DNA of 6,378 nt, from contig PMAM01000059.1 of assembly GCA_003152595.1 (NCBI GenBank), forward strand, positions 35,052 to 41,429, read 5' to 3'. The position numbers and the translations under genes were made by a program. Positions 1 through 5,772 of the stretch are shown in pieces. Every line of letters starts with the position of its first letter. Position 1 is the first letter of the stretch. The notes beneath the pieces are model-generated. The model was not told where the DNA came from. It was given only the letters and a program-made list of their open reading frames with translations, and ran no database searches. The DNA comes from Acidobacterium sp. (GTDB lineage Bacteria; Acidobacteriota; Terriglobia; Terriglobales; Acidobacteriaceae).

Positions 1-252
1 TCCAGAGGTTGGGACAGGCTCATCAACGGCGCGTTGCTCAATGCCGCCGAAGAAGCCGCATTCGATCTCTTGCTAACGACCGACAGAAGAATTCGCTATC
101 AACAGAACCTTGCCGGACGAAAAATAGCCCTTGTTGTTTTGACCGGCACCACGAAATGGTCACATGTCAGATTGCATCTTGAACGTATCGCCGCCGTGGT
201 GAACGCAGCCACACCGGGCAGCTATACCGAGGTGGAAATTCCGTTCGATTAA
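1..252 (+). CDS. DUF5615/PIN-like protein, C-terminal part (5' end off the left edge)
   Basis: The open frame runs without a stop from base 1 to TAA at 250-252. The first residues read SRGWDRLINGALLNAAEEAA, so the TTG at 34 is an internal leucine codon, not a start. The order of elements matches what I know of DUF5615-type PIN-like proteins: a GW turn, then an acidic helix, then the core strand FDLLLTTDRRIRYQQNLAGR (about residues 21-40 of the fragment) with its conserved aspartate, then the strand IALVVLTGTTKW. These proteins are single-domain PIN-fold putative ribonucleases of about 110-120 residues, often encoded just downstream of a small DUF433-like antitoxin gene. The N-terminal third, with the first catalytic acidic residues, and any antitoxin lie outside the window. 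Family assignment is from recalled pattern; ribonuclease activity is inferred. Confidence 0.72.
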   Translation, partial: SRGWDRLINGALLNAAEEAAFDLLLTTDRRIRYQQNLAGRKIALVVLTGTTKWSHVRLHLERIAAVVNAATPGSYTEVEIPFD

Positions 253-280
253 GCCAGCCATCGCGAAAGTCGCGGCGTCA

Positions 281-285
281 AAGGA
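281..285 (+). promoter_or_regulatory. Distant Shine-Dalgarno-like AAGGA before the receptor gene
   Basis: AAGGA is the only purine-rich SD-like run in the 52-base gap, but 19 bases separate it from the ATG at 305, which is long for a working site. An in-frame CTG at 296-298 would be spaced 10 bases from it and would add only three residues. ATG at 305 is kept as the start because a normal signal peptide follows at once. I see no clear promoter in this gap. Confidence 0.25.
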
Positions 286-304
286 ATTACCTGAACTGAA
301 CCTC

Positions 305-2806
305 ATGCCACGCCCGCAACGTGGATTCTTCGCACTCGCTGTACTGCTCGCCGCCTGCCAGGCCGCGTCCGCCCAGGTCTCTCGCCCGGCCGAACACTTC
401 GCCAGCGCAAACCCAAAAATCATCACCCTCACCGTCGTCGATCAGAACAGTGTCGTCATCTCCGCTGCGCAGGTCATCGTCGAAGAACCCTCCCAACCCG
501 CGCTCCGCATTGCCACCGACTACACCGGCCGCTGCACCTGGGTCCCGCGTCAGACAACGCCATACACGGTGCGCGTCGAAAAGCCCGGCTTCTACCAGAG
601 CACCACCAGCGACCTCGATCCCGAGGAGACAGCTCTTCGCATCGTCCTCACCCGAGAGGAACTCATCCAGCAGCAGGTCAACGTCACTACTTCCGCCCCG
701 GGCATCGACACCGAGCAGCTTTCCGACCAGAAGGCCATGGACGTTCCCGAAATCGTCAACGTGCCCTACCCAACGAACATCGACATCCGCAACCTTCTCC
801 CCTTTACTCCTGGCGTCATTGCGGATTCCTCCGGCCAGGTGCATGTCGCCGGCGGCGAAACCTACATGACCCTCGATACCCTCGACGGCTTCGACATCCG
901 CTCTCCCGTTTTTGGCACACTCGACCTGCGTGTCAGCACCGATGCCGTGCGTTCCATCGATACTGAGACCACCCGTTACCCAGTGCAGTACGGTCGTGCC
1001 ACCGGCGGCATTGTCGCGTTCACTACCGGGACCGGCGATAACAAATTTCGCTACGACGCCACGGACTTCATCCCCTCCTTCCGCAACCTGAATGGCATCC
1101 GCTTCGACACCTTCGAGCCTCGGTTCACCTTCTCCGGCCCCGTCGTTCGCAATAAGCTATGGTTTTTCGAAGCTATCGACACCCAGTACAGCGACATCTA
1201 CATCCCCGAACTGCCGTCCAACGCCGACACGAATCACCTGATCCGCGGCAGCAATCTGCTTAAGTTCCAGCTGAACCTGGGAGCGCGCAACAGCCTGAGC
1301 ACAGCGCTGCTTTTCAACGACTATCACTCGCCCTACGAGGGCATCTCTGCCATCGCGCCTCGCGAGAGCACCGACAACCACGACATCCTCGCCTGGCTGC
1401 CCTACGTGCGCGATCAGCAAAGCTTCAAGAATGGCGTCATGATCGATGGTGGCTTCGGCACGATGCGCTATCGCGAAGGCTGGGAGCCCCACGGTTCGAC
1501 ACCGTATGACCTGACTCCTGAGCTGCCCAGCGGCAGCAACTTCGAAACGCAGACCACGCGATCGCAGCGCCTTGAAGGCTACGCAGACGTCTACCTGCCA
1601 GCGCGCAACTGGAAAGGCAGTCACCAGATCCGCGCCGGCATCGACACTGAATATCTCGGCTTCGACGAACACGAATCCTTCGCGCCCGTCAATTACCTCC
1701 GCGAGGACCGCACTCTGCTGCGCCGCAGCACTTTCCCCGCCTTCACGCCCTTCACCCGCCACAACTTCGAACCCGGCGCCTATATTGAGGACCGCTGGAA
1801 GCCTGTGAACAGCCTTCTGGTTGAGCCTGGCCTCCGCTTCGACTGGGACGAGATCATTCGCCTCCCCCTCTTGTCTCCGCGCATCGCCTTTAATTACACC
1901 CCGCCCGGAGCCGCAGGCACCACCAAGCTCACCGGTGGCATCGGTGTCTATTACGAACACACCCAGGTCGAATACCTGACCCGCGCGCTCGCCGGCATCC
2001 GCTATGACACCTACTACGCTGCTGACGGATCCACGCCGACCGGCCCGCCGCTAACCACCACCTTCACCGCGAACCCATCCTCCCTGCACGAAGCCCGCGC
2101 CATCAACTGGAGCCTTGGCCTCCAGCACAAAATGCCGGCAAAGGTCTATGTCGGCGGCAGCTTTATGCAGAAACGTCTCTCCAACGAATTGGTCTACGCG
2201 AACCTCAGTGGCTCCGGCGCCCTCTCGGGCAACTACGTCCTCACCAACAATCGTCAGGACCACTACTACGCCGCAGAGATCGACGCCAGGAAGACCTTCT
2301 CCGGCAACTACGCTCTCTTTGCTTCGTACACGCGCTCCTCAGCCACGACCAATTCTGCGATTGACTACGTGCCGACTGTCTCTCTGCTCGGCCCGCAGCA
2401 GAAGGGCCCGCTTTTCTGGGATGTCCCGAATCGAGTCGTCTCCTGGGGCTGGCTTCCCGCCTGGGCTCCATGGTTGCCCTCCGTCCACAGGAACTGGGAC
2501 TTCGTTTATACCTTCGACTGGAATACGGGATTTCCCTTTGACTCGATCGACGCGAATAACCAGATCGTCGGACCCGCAGGCTCCCAGCGCTTTCCCGACT
2601 ACGTCGACTTCAGCCCCGGTCTGGAATGGCGTTTCCACTTCCACGGCAAGTACTTCGGGCTGCGCGGCCTGGTCGAGAACATCACCGATCGCGCCGATCC
2701 ATACATCGTCTACAACAACGTCGATTCGCCGCAGTATCTGACCTTCTCTCAACCGCTGGGCCGCGCTTTTACCACCCGCATCCGTCTCATCCGGTCCTCC
2801 CGCTAA
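305..2806 (+). CDS. TonB-dependent receptor, Oar-like, with N-terminal carboxypeptidase-regulatory-like domain
   Basis: An 833-residue outer-membrane protein. Residues 1-23 form a signal peptide (basic start, hydrophobic stretch FFALAVLLAA, ASA before Q24). Residues about 38-115 resemble a CarboxypepD_reg/Ig-like beta domain, including a VEKPGFY stretch typical of such domains. Residues about 125-245 fit a plug-like region ending YPVQYGRATGGIVAFTTGTG, which resembles the plug end of Acidobacterial receptors. FSGPVVRNKLWFFEA (276-290) is the hallmark barrel-entry motif of Oar-like proteins. The rest alternates aromatic and polar residues as a beta-barrel does, ending GRAFTTRIRLIRSSR. Family members use TonB energy to take up large or scarce substrates; the substrate here is unknown. 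No periplasmic or inner-membrane transporter gene is adjacent. At 833 residues it is shorter than the roughly 1000-1200 common for the group, yet start, stop and domains look intact. An embedded LAAC (15-18) is a possible lipobox. Confidence 0.85.
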   Translation: MPRPQRGFFALAVLLAACQAASAQVSRPAEHFASANPKIITLTVVDQNSVVISAAQVIVEEPSQPALRIATDYTGRCTWVPRQTTPYTVRVEKPGFYQSTTSDLDPEETALRIVLTREELIQQQVNVTTSAPGIDTEQLSDQKAMDVPEIVNVPYPTNIDIRNLLPFTPGVIADSSGQVHVAGGETYMTLDTLDGFDIRSPVFGTLDLRVSTDAVRSIDTETTRYPVQYGRATGGIVAFTTGTGDNKFRYDATDFIPSFRNLNGIRFDTFEPRFTFSGPVVRNKLWFFEAIDTQYSDIYIPELPSNADTNHLIRGSNLLKFQLNLGARNSLSTALLFNDYHSPYEGISAIAPRESTDNHDILAWLPYVRDQQSFKNGVMIDGGFGTMRYREGWEPHGSTPYDLTPELPSGSNFETQTTRSQRLEGYADVYLPARNWKGSHQIRAGIDTEYLGFDEHESFAPVNYLREDRTLLRRSTFPAFTPFTRHNFEPGAYIEDRWKPVNSLLVEPGLRFDWDEIIRLPLLSPRIAFNYTPPGAAGTTKLTGGIGVYYEHTQVEYLTRALAGIRYDTYYAADGSTPTGPPLTTTFTANPSSLHEARAINWSLGLQHKMPAKVYVGGSFMQKRLSNELVYANLSGSGALSGNYVLTNNRQDHYYAAEIDARKTFSGNYALFASYTRSSATTNSAIDYVPTVSLLGPQQKGPLFWDVPNRVVSWGWLPAWAPWLPSVHRNWDFVYTFDWNTGFPFDSIDANNQIVGPAGSQRFPDYVDFSPGLEWRFHFHGKYFGLRGLVENITDRADPYIVYNNVDSPQYLTFSQPLGRAFTTRIRLIRSSR

Positions 2807-2990
2807 GCCTGTTTTCACGGATTGACGCTGGCCACCCGCGCCTCCCTTCACTCGCTTTCTCCGCACCTCGAAAAATTCTCCGCTTTTTGCTGAAAGCTCG
2901 TGTAATCTTGCTCTTTGCATTCTGCGGTCAACACCATCCGGATCATGCGGCATCCCATCAGCGGTGTGAGACGGTGGCGAGTGCGTCAAC

Positions 2991-3020
2991 TTGTCAGTTC
3001 GCGGAATTGGTTTTTATAAT
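2991..3020 (+). promoter_or_regulatory. Sigma70-type promoter for the secreted TPR-like gene
   Basis: TTGTCA at 2991-2996 (five of six matches to TTGACA) and a perfect TATAAT at 3015-3020 are separated by 18 bases. In GC-rich surroundings such a match is unlikely to be chance. Transcription would begin near 3027, giving a leader of about 107 nt before the ATG at 3134. The strength suggests the downstream secreted protein is well expressed; no operator is evident. Confidence 0.72.
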
Positions 3021-3072
3021 CCGGCATCGCCGCAGCGGCTCGCCGATCACAGGATGGTTGCGTCTGATCTGG

Positions 3073-3091
3073 TTAGGCGCAGGTCGCCTGA
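3073..3091 (+). promoter_or_regulatory. Small hairpin in the mRNA leader
   Basis: TTAGGCG (3073-3079) can pair with CGCCTGA (3085-3091) around the loop CAGGT, giving seven pairs including one U-G. There is no T-tract after it, so it is not an intrinsic terminator. It lies about 45 nt after the predicted transcript start and 20 nt before a possible leader ORF. It might stabilise the mRNA or act with the leader; its function is unknown. Confidence 0.3.
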
Positions 3092-3110
3092 GTTCTGAGG
3101 TTTGAAACAC

Positions 3111-3137
3111 ATGAAATTGTCCAGGAGCGTTGAATGA
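3111..3137 (+). promoter_or_regulatory. Possible 8-codon leader ORF overlapping the next start (ATGA)
   Basis: ATG at 3111 opens the reading frame MKLSRSVE, ending in TGA at 3135-3137. That stop overlaps the ATG at 3134 as ATGA, the usual layout for translational coupling. GAGG at 3097-3100 lies 10 bases upstream and could serve as a weak ribosome site. The ORF is so short that chance is a real alternative, and the main gene has its own good ribosome site inside the ORF. Confidence 0.22.
3123..3127 (+). promoter_or_regulatory. Ribosome binding site AGGAG fixing the start at 3134
   Basis: AGGAG lies six bases before ATG 3134, a near-ideal spacing. Together with the signal peptide that begins MKKLAIASIA, it settles the start codon of the secreted TPR-like protein. 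Confidence 0.8.
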
Positions 3138-4756
3138 AGAAGCTTGCGATTGCCTCGATTGCGCTGGCCACCCTGTGTGCCGGCGCGATCTCTCTGCCTG
3201 CCTTTGCCCAGGGCGCCGACGGTCAGGCCGCTGGCCAGGGCGGCGGTGCCAACTGCGCCCAGATCACCATCAAAGATGCAGCCGAATATAACGCCTACGC
3301 CAACGCCACCAGCCAGTCTGATCCGGCGGCTAAGGCATCTGCCATCGAGGCCTTCCTTACGCAGTATCCCAACAGCGTCGCCAAAACCGAGATGCTCCAG
3401 GCCCTGATGGCCGCTTACCAGGCCTCGAGCAACGCGCCCAAAATGCTCGACGCTGCCAAGCGCCTCATCCAGGCCGATCCCAATAACCTGCGCGCGATGC
3501 TCGCCGTCGTGTACCTGGGAAACATGCAGGCCAACCAGCCGGCCAATGCTTCCAATAAGCAGCAGATGCTCGATGACGCCGCCGCCACAGCCCAGAAGGG
3601 CCTCGCCGCCACCAAAGATCCCTGCATGAGCCAGGCCGACTACGACAAAGTCAAGGATCTCGCCACCCCCACCTTCTACAGCGCCATAGGCGCCGACGAT
3701 ATGGCGAAGAAGGACACCAGGGACGAAATCGACGCGTATACCAAGGAGCTGCAGTCCTATAAGGATCCCAGCCAGACCACTTCCGGCGCGGCTCTCGTCG
3801 ACACCTATAACCTCGGCAACGCTTACCTGAACCAAGATCCCAAGGACATCAAGAACGCTGTCTGGTTCCTGACCCGCGCTGCGCAGTTCGCTCAGCCCAA
3901 TTTCAAGAAGCCCATCGAAGACGCCGCCGAGTACTGGTACAAGAAGTACCACTGCTCCCAGAACGACGCTGCCTGCAACTCGACCCCGCCGCAGGGCTAT
4001 GCGGAAGTGCAGCAGTTGGCCGCGATCCCCGCCAATATCTTCCCGCCCGCGACCTACAACCCGACCCAGGCTCCGCCTCCGCCCTCGCCCGCCGATCTGG
4101 CTCACCATGCCGTCGTAACCTCCGCGGGTTGCACTGGCGTCACGCCTGCGCCTCCACCGTCCGCTCCTGCTTCCGGCGCCAGTGCGTCTGCCTCTCCGGC
4201 AACGGCTCCTGAGACGACCCCGGGACAGATCCCGGCGACCCCGGGACAGATCCCAGCGACCCCGGGACAGATCCCAGCGACCCCGGGACAGATCCCGGCG
4301 ACCCCAGGACAAATCCCGGCGACCCCAGGGGCGGCTCCGGCGCCCTCCCTTCCTGCCGCTTGCACCGCCAGCCTGAAAAACATGGCGCTCTCGGATAAGG
4401 AGTTCATCCTCACCAACGGTCAGTCGGTGGATCAGGCAGCGATCTGGTCTGTCATGAACGGCATCACTGCCGAGATTCCCGGAAAGGTCATCTCCGCCGC
4501 CTCGGACACGGTGCAGCTCGCCGTCACCCAGGATGCACAGCAGTCCAACACCGCGGACTTCACCATCAAAATGAAGACTCCGCTGAAGGAACTGCCGACC
4601 ACCGGAACGATGCAGACCTTCATCGCCACCTTCGATTCCTACACGCAGAAGCCGGCGATGATCATCCTCAAGGACGGCGCACCGAAGGCCAGTCCAAAGG
4701 CTCCGGTGCACCACACCACGCCGGCCCATCGTCCGGCGGCTCACACCACCCAGTAA
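3134..4756 (+). CDS. Secreted helical-repeat (TPR-like) protein with proline-rich repeat linker and beta-rich C-terminal domain
   Basis: A 540-residue exported protein. Residues 1-25 are a clear signal peptide (KK, hydrophobic core, AFA before Q26). Residues about 45-300 are helical and TPR-like: one hairpin around 62-98 (AIEAFLTQYPNS), one around 100-128 (AAKRLIQADPNNLRAML), and one around 226-256 (NLGNAYLNQDPKDIKNAVWF). Residues about 305-403 are a Pro/Ala/Ser linker with five TPGQIPA units (362-396) and a degenerate sixth. Residues about 409-515 look beta-strand rich (GKVISAASDTVQLAV; ATFDSYTQKPAMIILKDG) and might be OB-like, which is unproved. The tail is His/Pro/Thr rich. Related Acidobacterial proteins carry similar halves; I know of no assigned function, and TPR folds usually bind protein partners. 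Own promoter, ribosome site and terminator suggest a single-gene transcript. C164, C274, C281, C333 and C410 could form disulfides in the periplasm. Confidence 0.75.
   Translation: MKKLAIASIALATLCAGAISLPAFAQGADGQAAGQGGGANCAQITIKDAAEYNAYANATSQSDPAAKASAIEAFLTQYPNSVAKTEMLQALMAAYQASSNAPKMLDAAKRLIQADPNNLRAMLAVVYLGNMQANQPANASNKQQMLDDAAATAQKGLAATKDPCMSQADYDKVKDLATPTFYSAIGADDMAKKDTRDEIDAYTKELQSYKDPSQTTSGAALVDTYNLGNAYLNQDPKDIKNAVWFLTRAAQFAQPNFKKPIEDAAEYWYKKYHCSQNDAACNSTPPQGYAEVQQLAAIPANIFPPATYNPTQAPPPPSPADLAHHAVVTSAGCTGVTPAPPPSAPASGASASASPATAPETTPGQIPATPGQIPATPGQIPATPGQIPATPGQIPATPGAAPAPSLPAACTASLKNMALSDKEFILTNGQSVDQAAIWSVMNGITAEIPGKVISAASDTVQLAVTQDAQQSNTADFTIKMKTPLKELPTTGTMQTFIATFDSYTQKPAMIILKDGAPKASPKAPVHHTTPAHRPAAHTTQ
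4217..4342 (+). repeat. Five in-frame 21-bp tandem repeats plus one degenerate copy, encoding TPGQIPA
   Basis: Units start at 4217, 4238, 4259, 4280 and 4301; a sixth at 4322 reads TPGAAPA. Units 1 and 4 are identical, units 2 and 3 are identical (CCA for CCG at codon 6), and unit 5 differs by CCA and CAA at codons 2 and 4. All differences among the five full units are silent. The unit length is a multiple of three, so copy-number change keeps the frame. CCCGG (4231-4235) and CCGGG (4241-4245) at the first junction can pair, which could favour polymerase slippage. The product would be a flexible linker between the helical and C-terminal domains. Confidence 0.95.
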
Positions 4757-4777
4757 TCGAGCCGTTGCCTCATCCGG

Positions 4778-4809
4778 AACGGGCAGCCCCAGCGGCTGCC
4801 CGTTTTGTT
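4778..4809 (+). terminator. Strong rho-independent terminator after the TPR-like gene
   Basis: AACGGGCAGCC (4778-4788) pairs perfectly with GGCTGCCCGTT (4794-4804) around the loop CCAGC, an 11-bp GC-rich stem. The T-tract TTTTGTT (4803-4809) follows. It lies 22 bases after the stop of the secreted TPR-like gene and only 14 bases before the next start codon. Confidence 0.9.
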
Positions 4810-4823
4810 AGATTGGAAACCAG

Positions 4824-5690
4824 ATGACCTTCGCGATGCGCAAGCGTGGCAACGTGTCCCTTGCCATCCTCAGTGTTGTTTGCGTCTCCGTTGTCATCCA
4901 GGCGTTCGGGCAGCAGGCTGAATCCGTCGTCAGCTCGCAATATCTCGAGCTTGACCACACATCTTCCTCACAGCTCACTCCAGCCGACCTCAACCTGATC
5001 CACGGCAAGCGCAGCGAAATCGCTGCGGAGGCCGCCTTCTTCGGCTACAACCTCAGCGCCAGTGAGTGGGATTACGATGCAGCCACCTGCCCGGTCATGC
5101 CCGGACAACTCACCGTTCACTATCGCAGGCATTTTCCCAACGGAGTCGAGTCCCTCTTCACGGCTCTCGTTCCGCGCGGAGCTGGCCGCGTATGGGTCGT
5201 TCCCGTCCTTTACCGGAATGCAACTCCGTTCCGCTCCGCCACCGGGAGCCAGCGCAGCATCGCCGTCTTCAACCGCGTCGTCCCCGCCGATCTCGCTGCC
5301 AAAGCTGTCCAGCCCGAAGGCAACTGGCTCGCGTACGCCCTCTGCTACGCCGACGTAGTCTATGGCAACGCGAACATCCTCTCCCGCCCCGGCACCGAAG
5401 TCGGCCTCAGCCACGCGCCACTGCCTCTGCTGCGCATGTCCGAAGCCGGCAGCGCCCGCAGCATCGTCTTCACCGATCGCAACGCTCCGGGTGAGTATCT
5501 GGTCTGGAACCTGACCCTGAACGACAAGGGCCAGATGCTCGGCGCCACCTCGCAGCAGCTTTCTGACTACGTCACCAAAGTGCGCAACGGCGCCGAGCCC
5601 ACCGAGAAGCCTGTACCTCCAGGCACTGAGCCGACGGTCAAGACTCTCCCACCGGGCAAGGAACCCAAAGTCGTACCCCGCCCACAATAA
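4824..5690 (+). CDS. Secreted protein of unknown function with proline-rich tail
   Basis: A 288-residue exported protein I do not recognise. Residues 1-29 read as a signal peptide: basic MRKRGN, hydrophobic VSLAILSVVCVSVVIQ, then AFG before Q30. ATG 4824 is preceded by a weak GGA (4815-4817, six bases away). ATG 4836 (M5) is a possible alternative start but has no ribosome site. The mature part has a short helical segment (52-75, LTPADLNLIHGKRSEIAAEA), then a mixed alpha/beta region (about 90-235) with strand-like stretches LTVHYRR, RVWVVPVLYR, SIVFTD and YLVWNLTLN. C89 and C174 could form a disulfide. Residues 258-288 form a Pro/Glu/Lys tail with an imperfect 11-residue repeat. No enzyme motif is visible; a periplasmic or cell-surface role is inferred from export only. 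It sits just behind the terminator of the preceding gene, so its expression source is unclear. Confidence 0.7.
   Translation: MTFAMRKRGNVSLAILSVVCVSVVIQAFGQQAESVVSSQYLELDHTSSSQLTPADLNLIHGKRSEIAAEAAFFGYNLSASEWDYDAATCPVMPGQLTVHYRRHFPNGVESLFTALVPRGAGRVWVVPVLYRNATPFRSATGSQRSIAVFNRVVPADLAAKAVQPEGNWLAYALCYADVVYGNANILSRPGTEVGLSHAPLPLLRMSEAGSARSIVFTDRNAPGEYLVWNLTLNDKGQMLGATSQQLSDYVTKVRNGAEPTEKPVPPGTEPTVKTLPPGKEPKVVPRPQ
5595..5687 (+). repeat. Degenerate 33-bp coding repeat, EPTxKxxPPGx tail
   Basis: The last 31 codons read EPTEKPVPPGT, EPTVKTLPPGK and EPKVVPRPQ: two full 11-residue units and one shortened unit at 5595, 5628 and 5661. The DNA copies have diverged well beyond silent changes, so this is an older, selected or decaying repeat, unlike the fresh 21-bp array in the preceding gene. 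Confidence 0.6.
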
Positions 5691-5696
5691 GCCCGC

Positions 5697-5726
5697 AAAT
5701 ACAAAAGGCCCGGCGCACGCCGAGCC
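5697..5726 (-). terminator. Intrinsic terminator for mqnD, possibly weakly bidirectional
   Basis: Read on the minus strand, GGCTCGGC (5726-5719) pairs with GCCGGGCC (5714-5707) around the loop GTGC. This makes eight pairs including one U-G, followed by TTTTGTATTT (5706-5697). On the plus strand the same stem has a C-A mismatch and is followed only by a mixed CGCTTCTGTTTC stretch. It should therefore act mainly on the minus-strand gene and less well on the convergent secreted-protein gene ending at 5690. Confidence 0.7.
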
Positions 5727-5737
5727 CGCTTCTGTTT

Positions 5738-5765
5738 CTAATCCCTAAACCCTTATCTCTAAACT
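5738..5765. repeat. Four tandem degenerate heptamers, consensus CTAAACC-like
   Basis: CTAATCC (5738), CTAAACC (5745), CTTATCT (5752) and CTAAACT (5759) follow head to tail with no spacer, in the gap between two convergent genes. The minus-strand sense is GGTTTAG-like. It lies in the 3' untranslated part of mqnD, between its stop and terminator. Function is unknown. Confidence 0.55.
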
Positions 5766-5772
5766 CTGCTTC

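Larger units (their letters stand above)
2807..3133 (+). other. Intergenic region with promoter and leader, no convincing gene
   Basis: This 327-base stretch separates the receptor from the next gene. I see no convincing terminator after the receptor: there are only weak A/T-rich or 5-bp inverted repeats around 2872-2897, without a T-tract. Its right half holds a near-consensus promoter and an untranslated leader. Open frames crossing it lack a ribosome site and recognisable protein character. Being clearly less GC-rich around 3000-3020 fits a promoter region. Confidence 0.6.

Noticed and set aside
262..274. CGCGA-AAG-TCGCG inverted repeat between the PIN-like gene and the receptor
   Set aside because: Only five perfect pairs with a three-base loop and no T-tract; too weak to call a terminator or operator.
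1157..1960. 267-codon minus-strand frame inside the receptor gene
   Set aside because: Antisense shadow of a GC-rich gene; Val/Ala/Gly/Asp-rich with no domain, start signal or promoter.
2901..2906. TGTAAT as a second -10 element in the intergenic gap
   Set aside because: No acceptable -35 hexamer lies 16-18 bases upstream.
3022..3046. GC-rich inverted repeat just after the -10 element
   Set aside because: The central GCCGC/GCGGC arms leave a one-base loop and outer arms pair imperfectly; no reliable structure.
2626..3105. 159-codon plus-strand frame overlapping the receptor 3' end and the intergenic gap
   Set aside because: Its first part is out of frame within the receptor, it lacks a ribosome site, and it runs through the promoter at 2991-3020. 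The translation looks random.
4217..4342. CRISPR array or other non-coding repeat array
   Set aside because: The units are 21 bp with no spacers, lie in frame within a gene and differ only at silent sites, so this is a coding tandem repeat.
3047..4744. 565-codon minus-strand open frame, longer than the plus-strand gene it overlaps
   Set aside because: It is antisense to a gene with a promoter, ribosome site, signal peptide and terminator. Its Arg/Gly-rich stretches (repeated RDLSRGRW) are the antisense reading of the 21-bp repeat, and it has no recognisable domain.
4968..5687. 239-codon minus-strand frame opposite the second secreted-protein gene
   Set aside because: Antisense shadow; the plus-strand frame has a signal peptide and coherent secondary-structure pattern while this one has neither.
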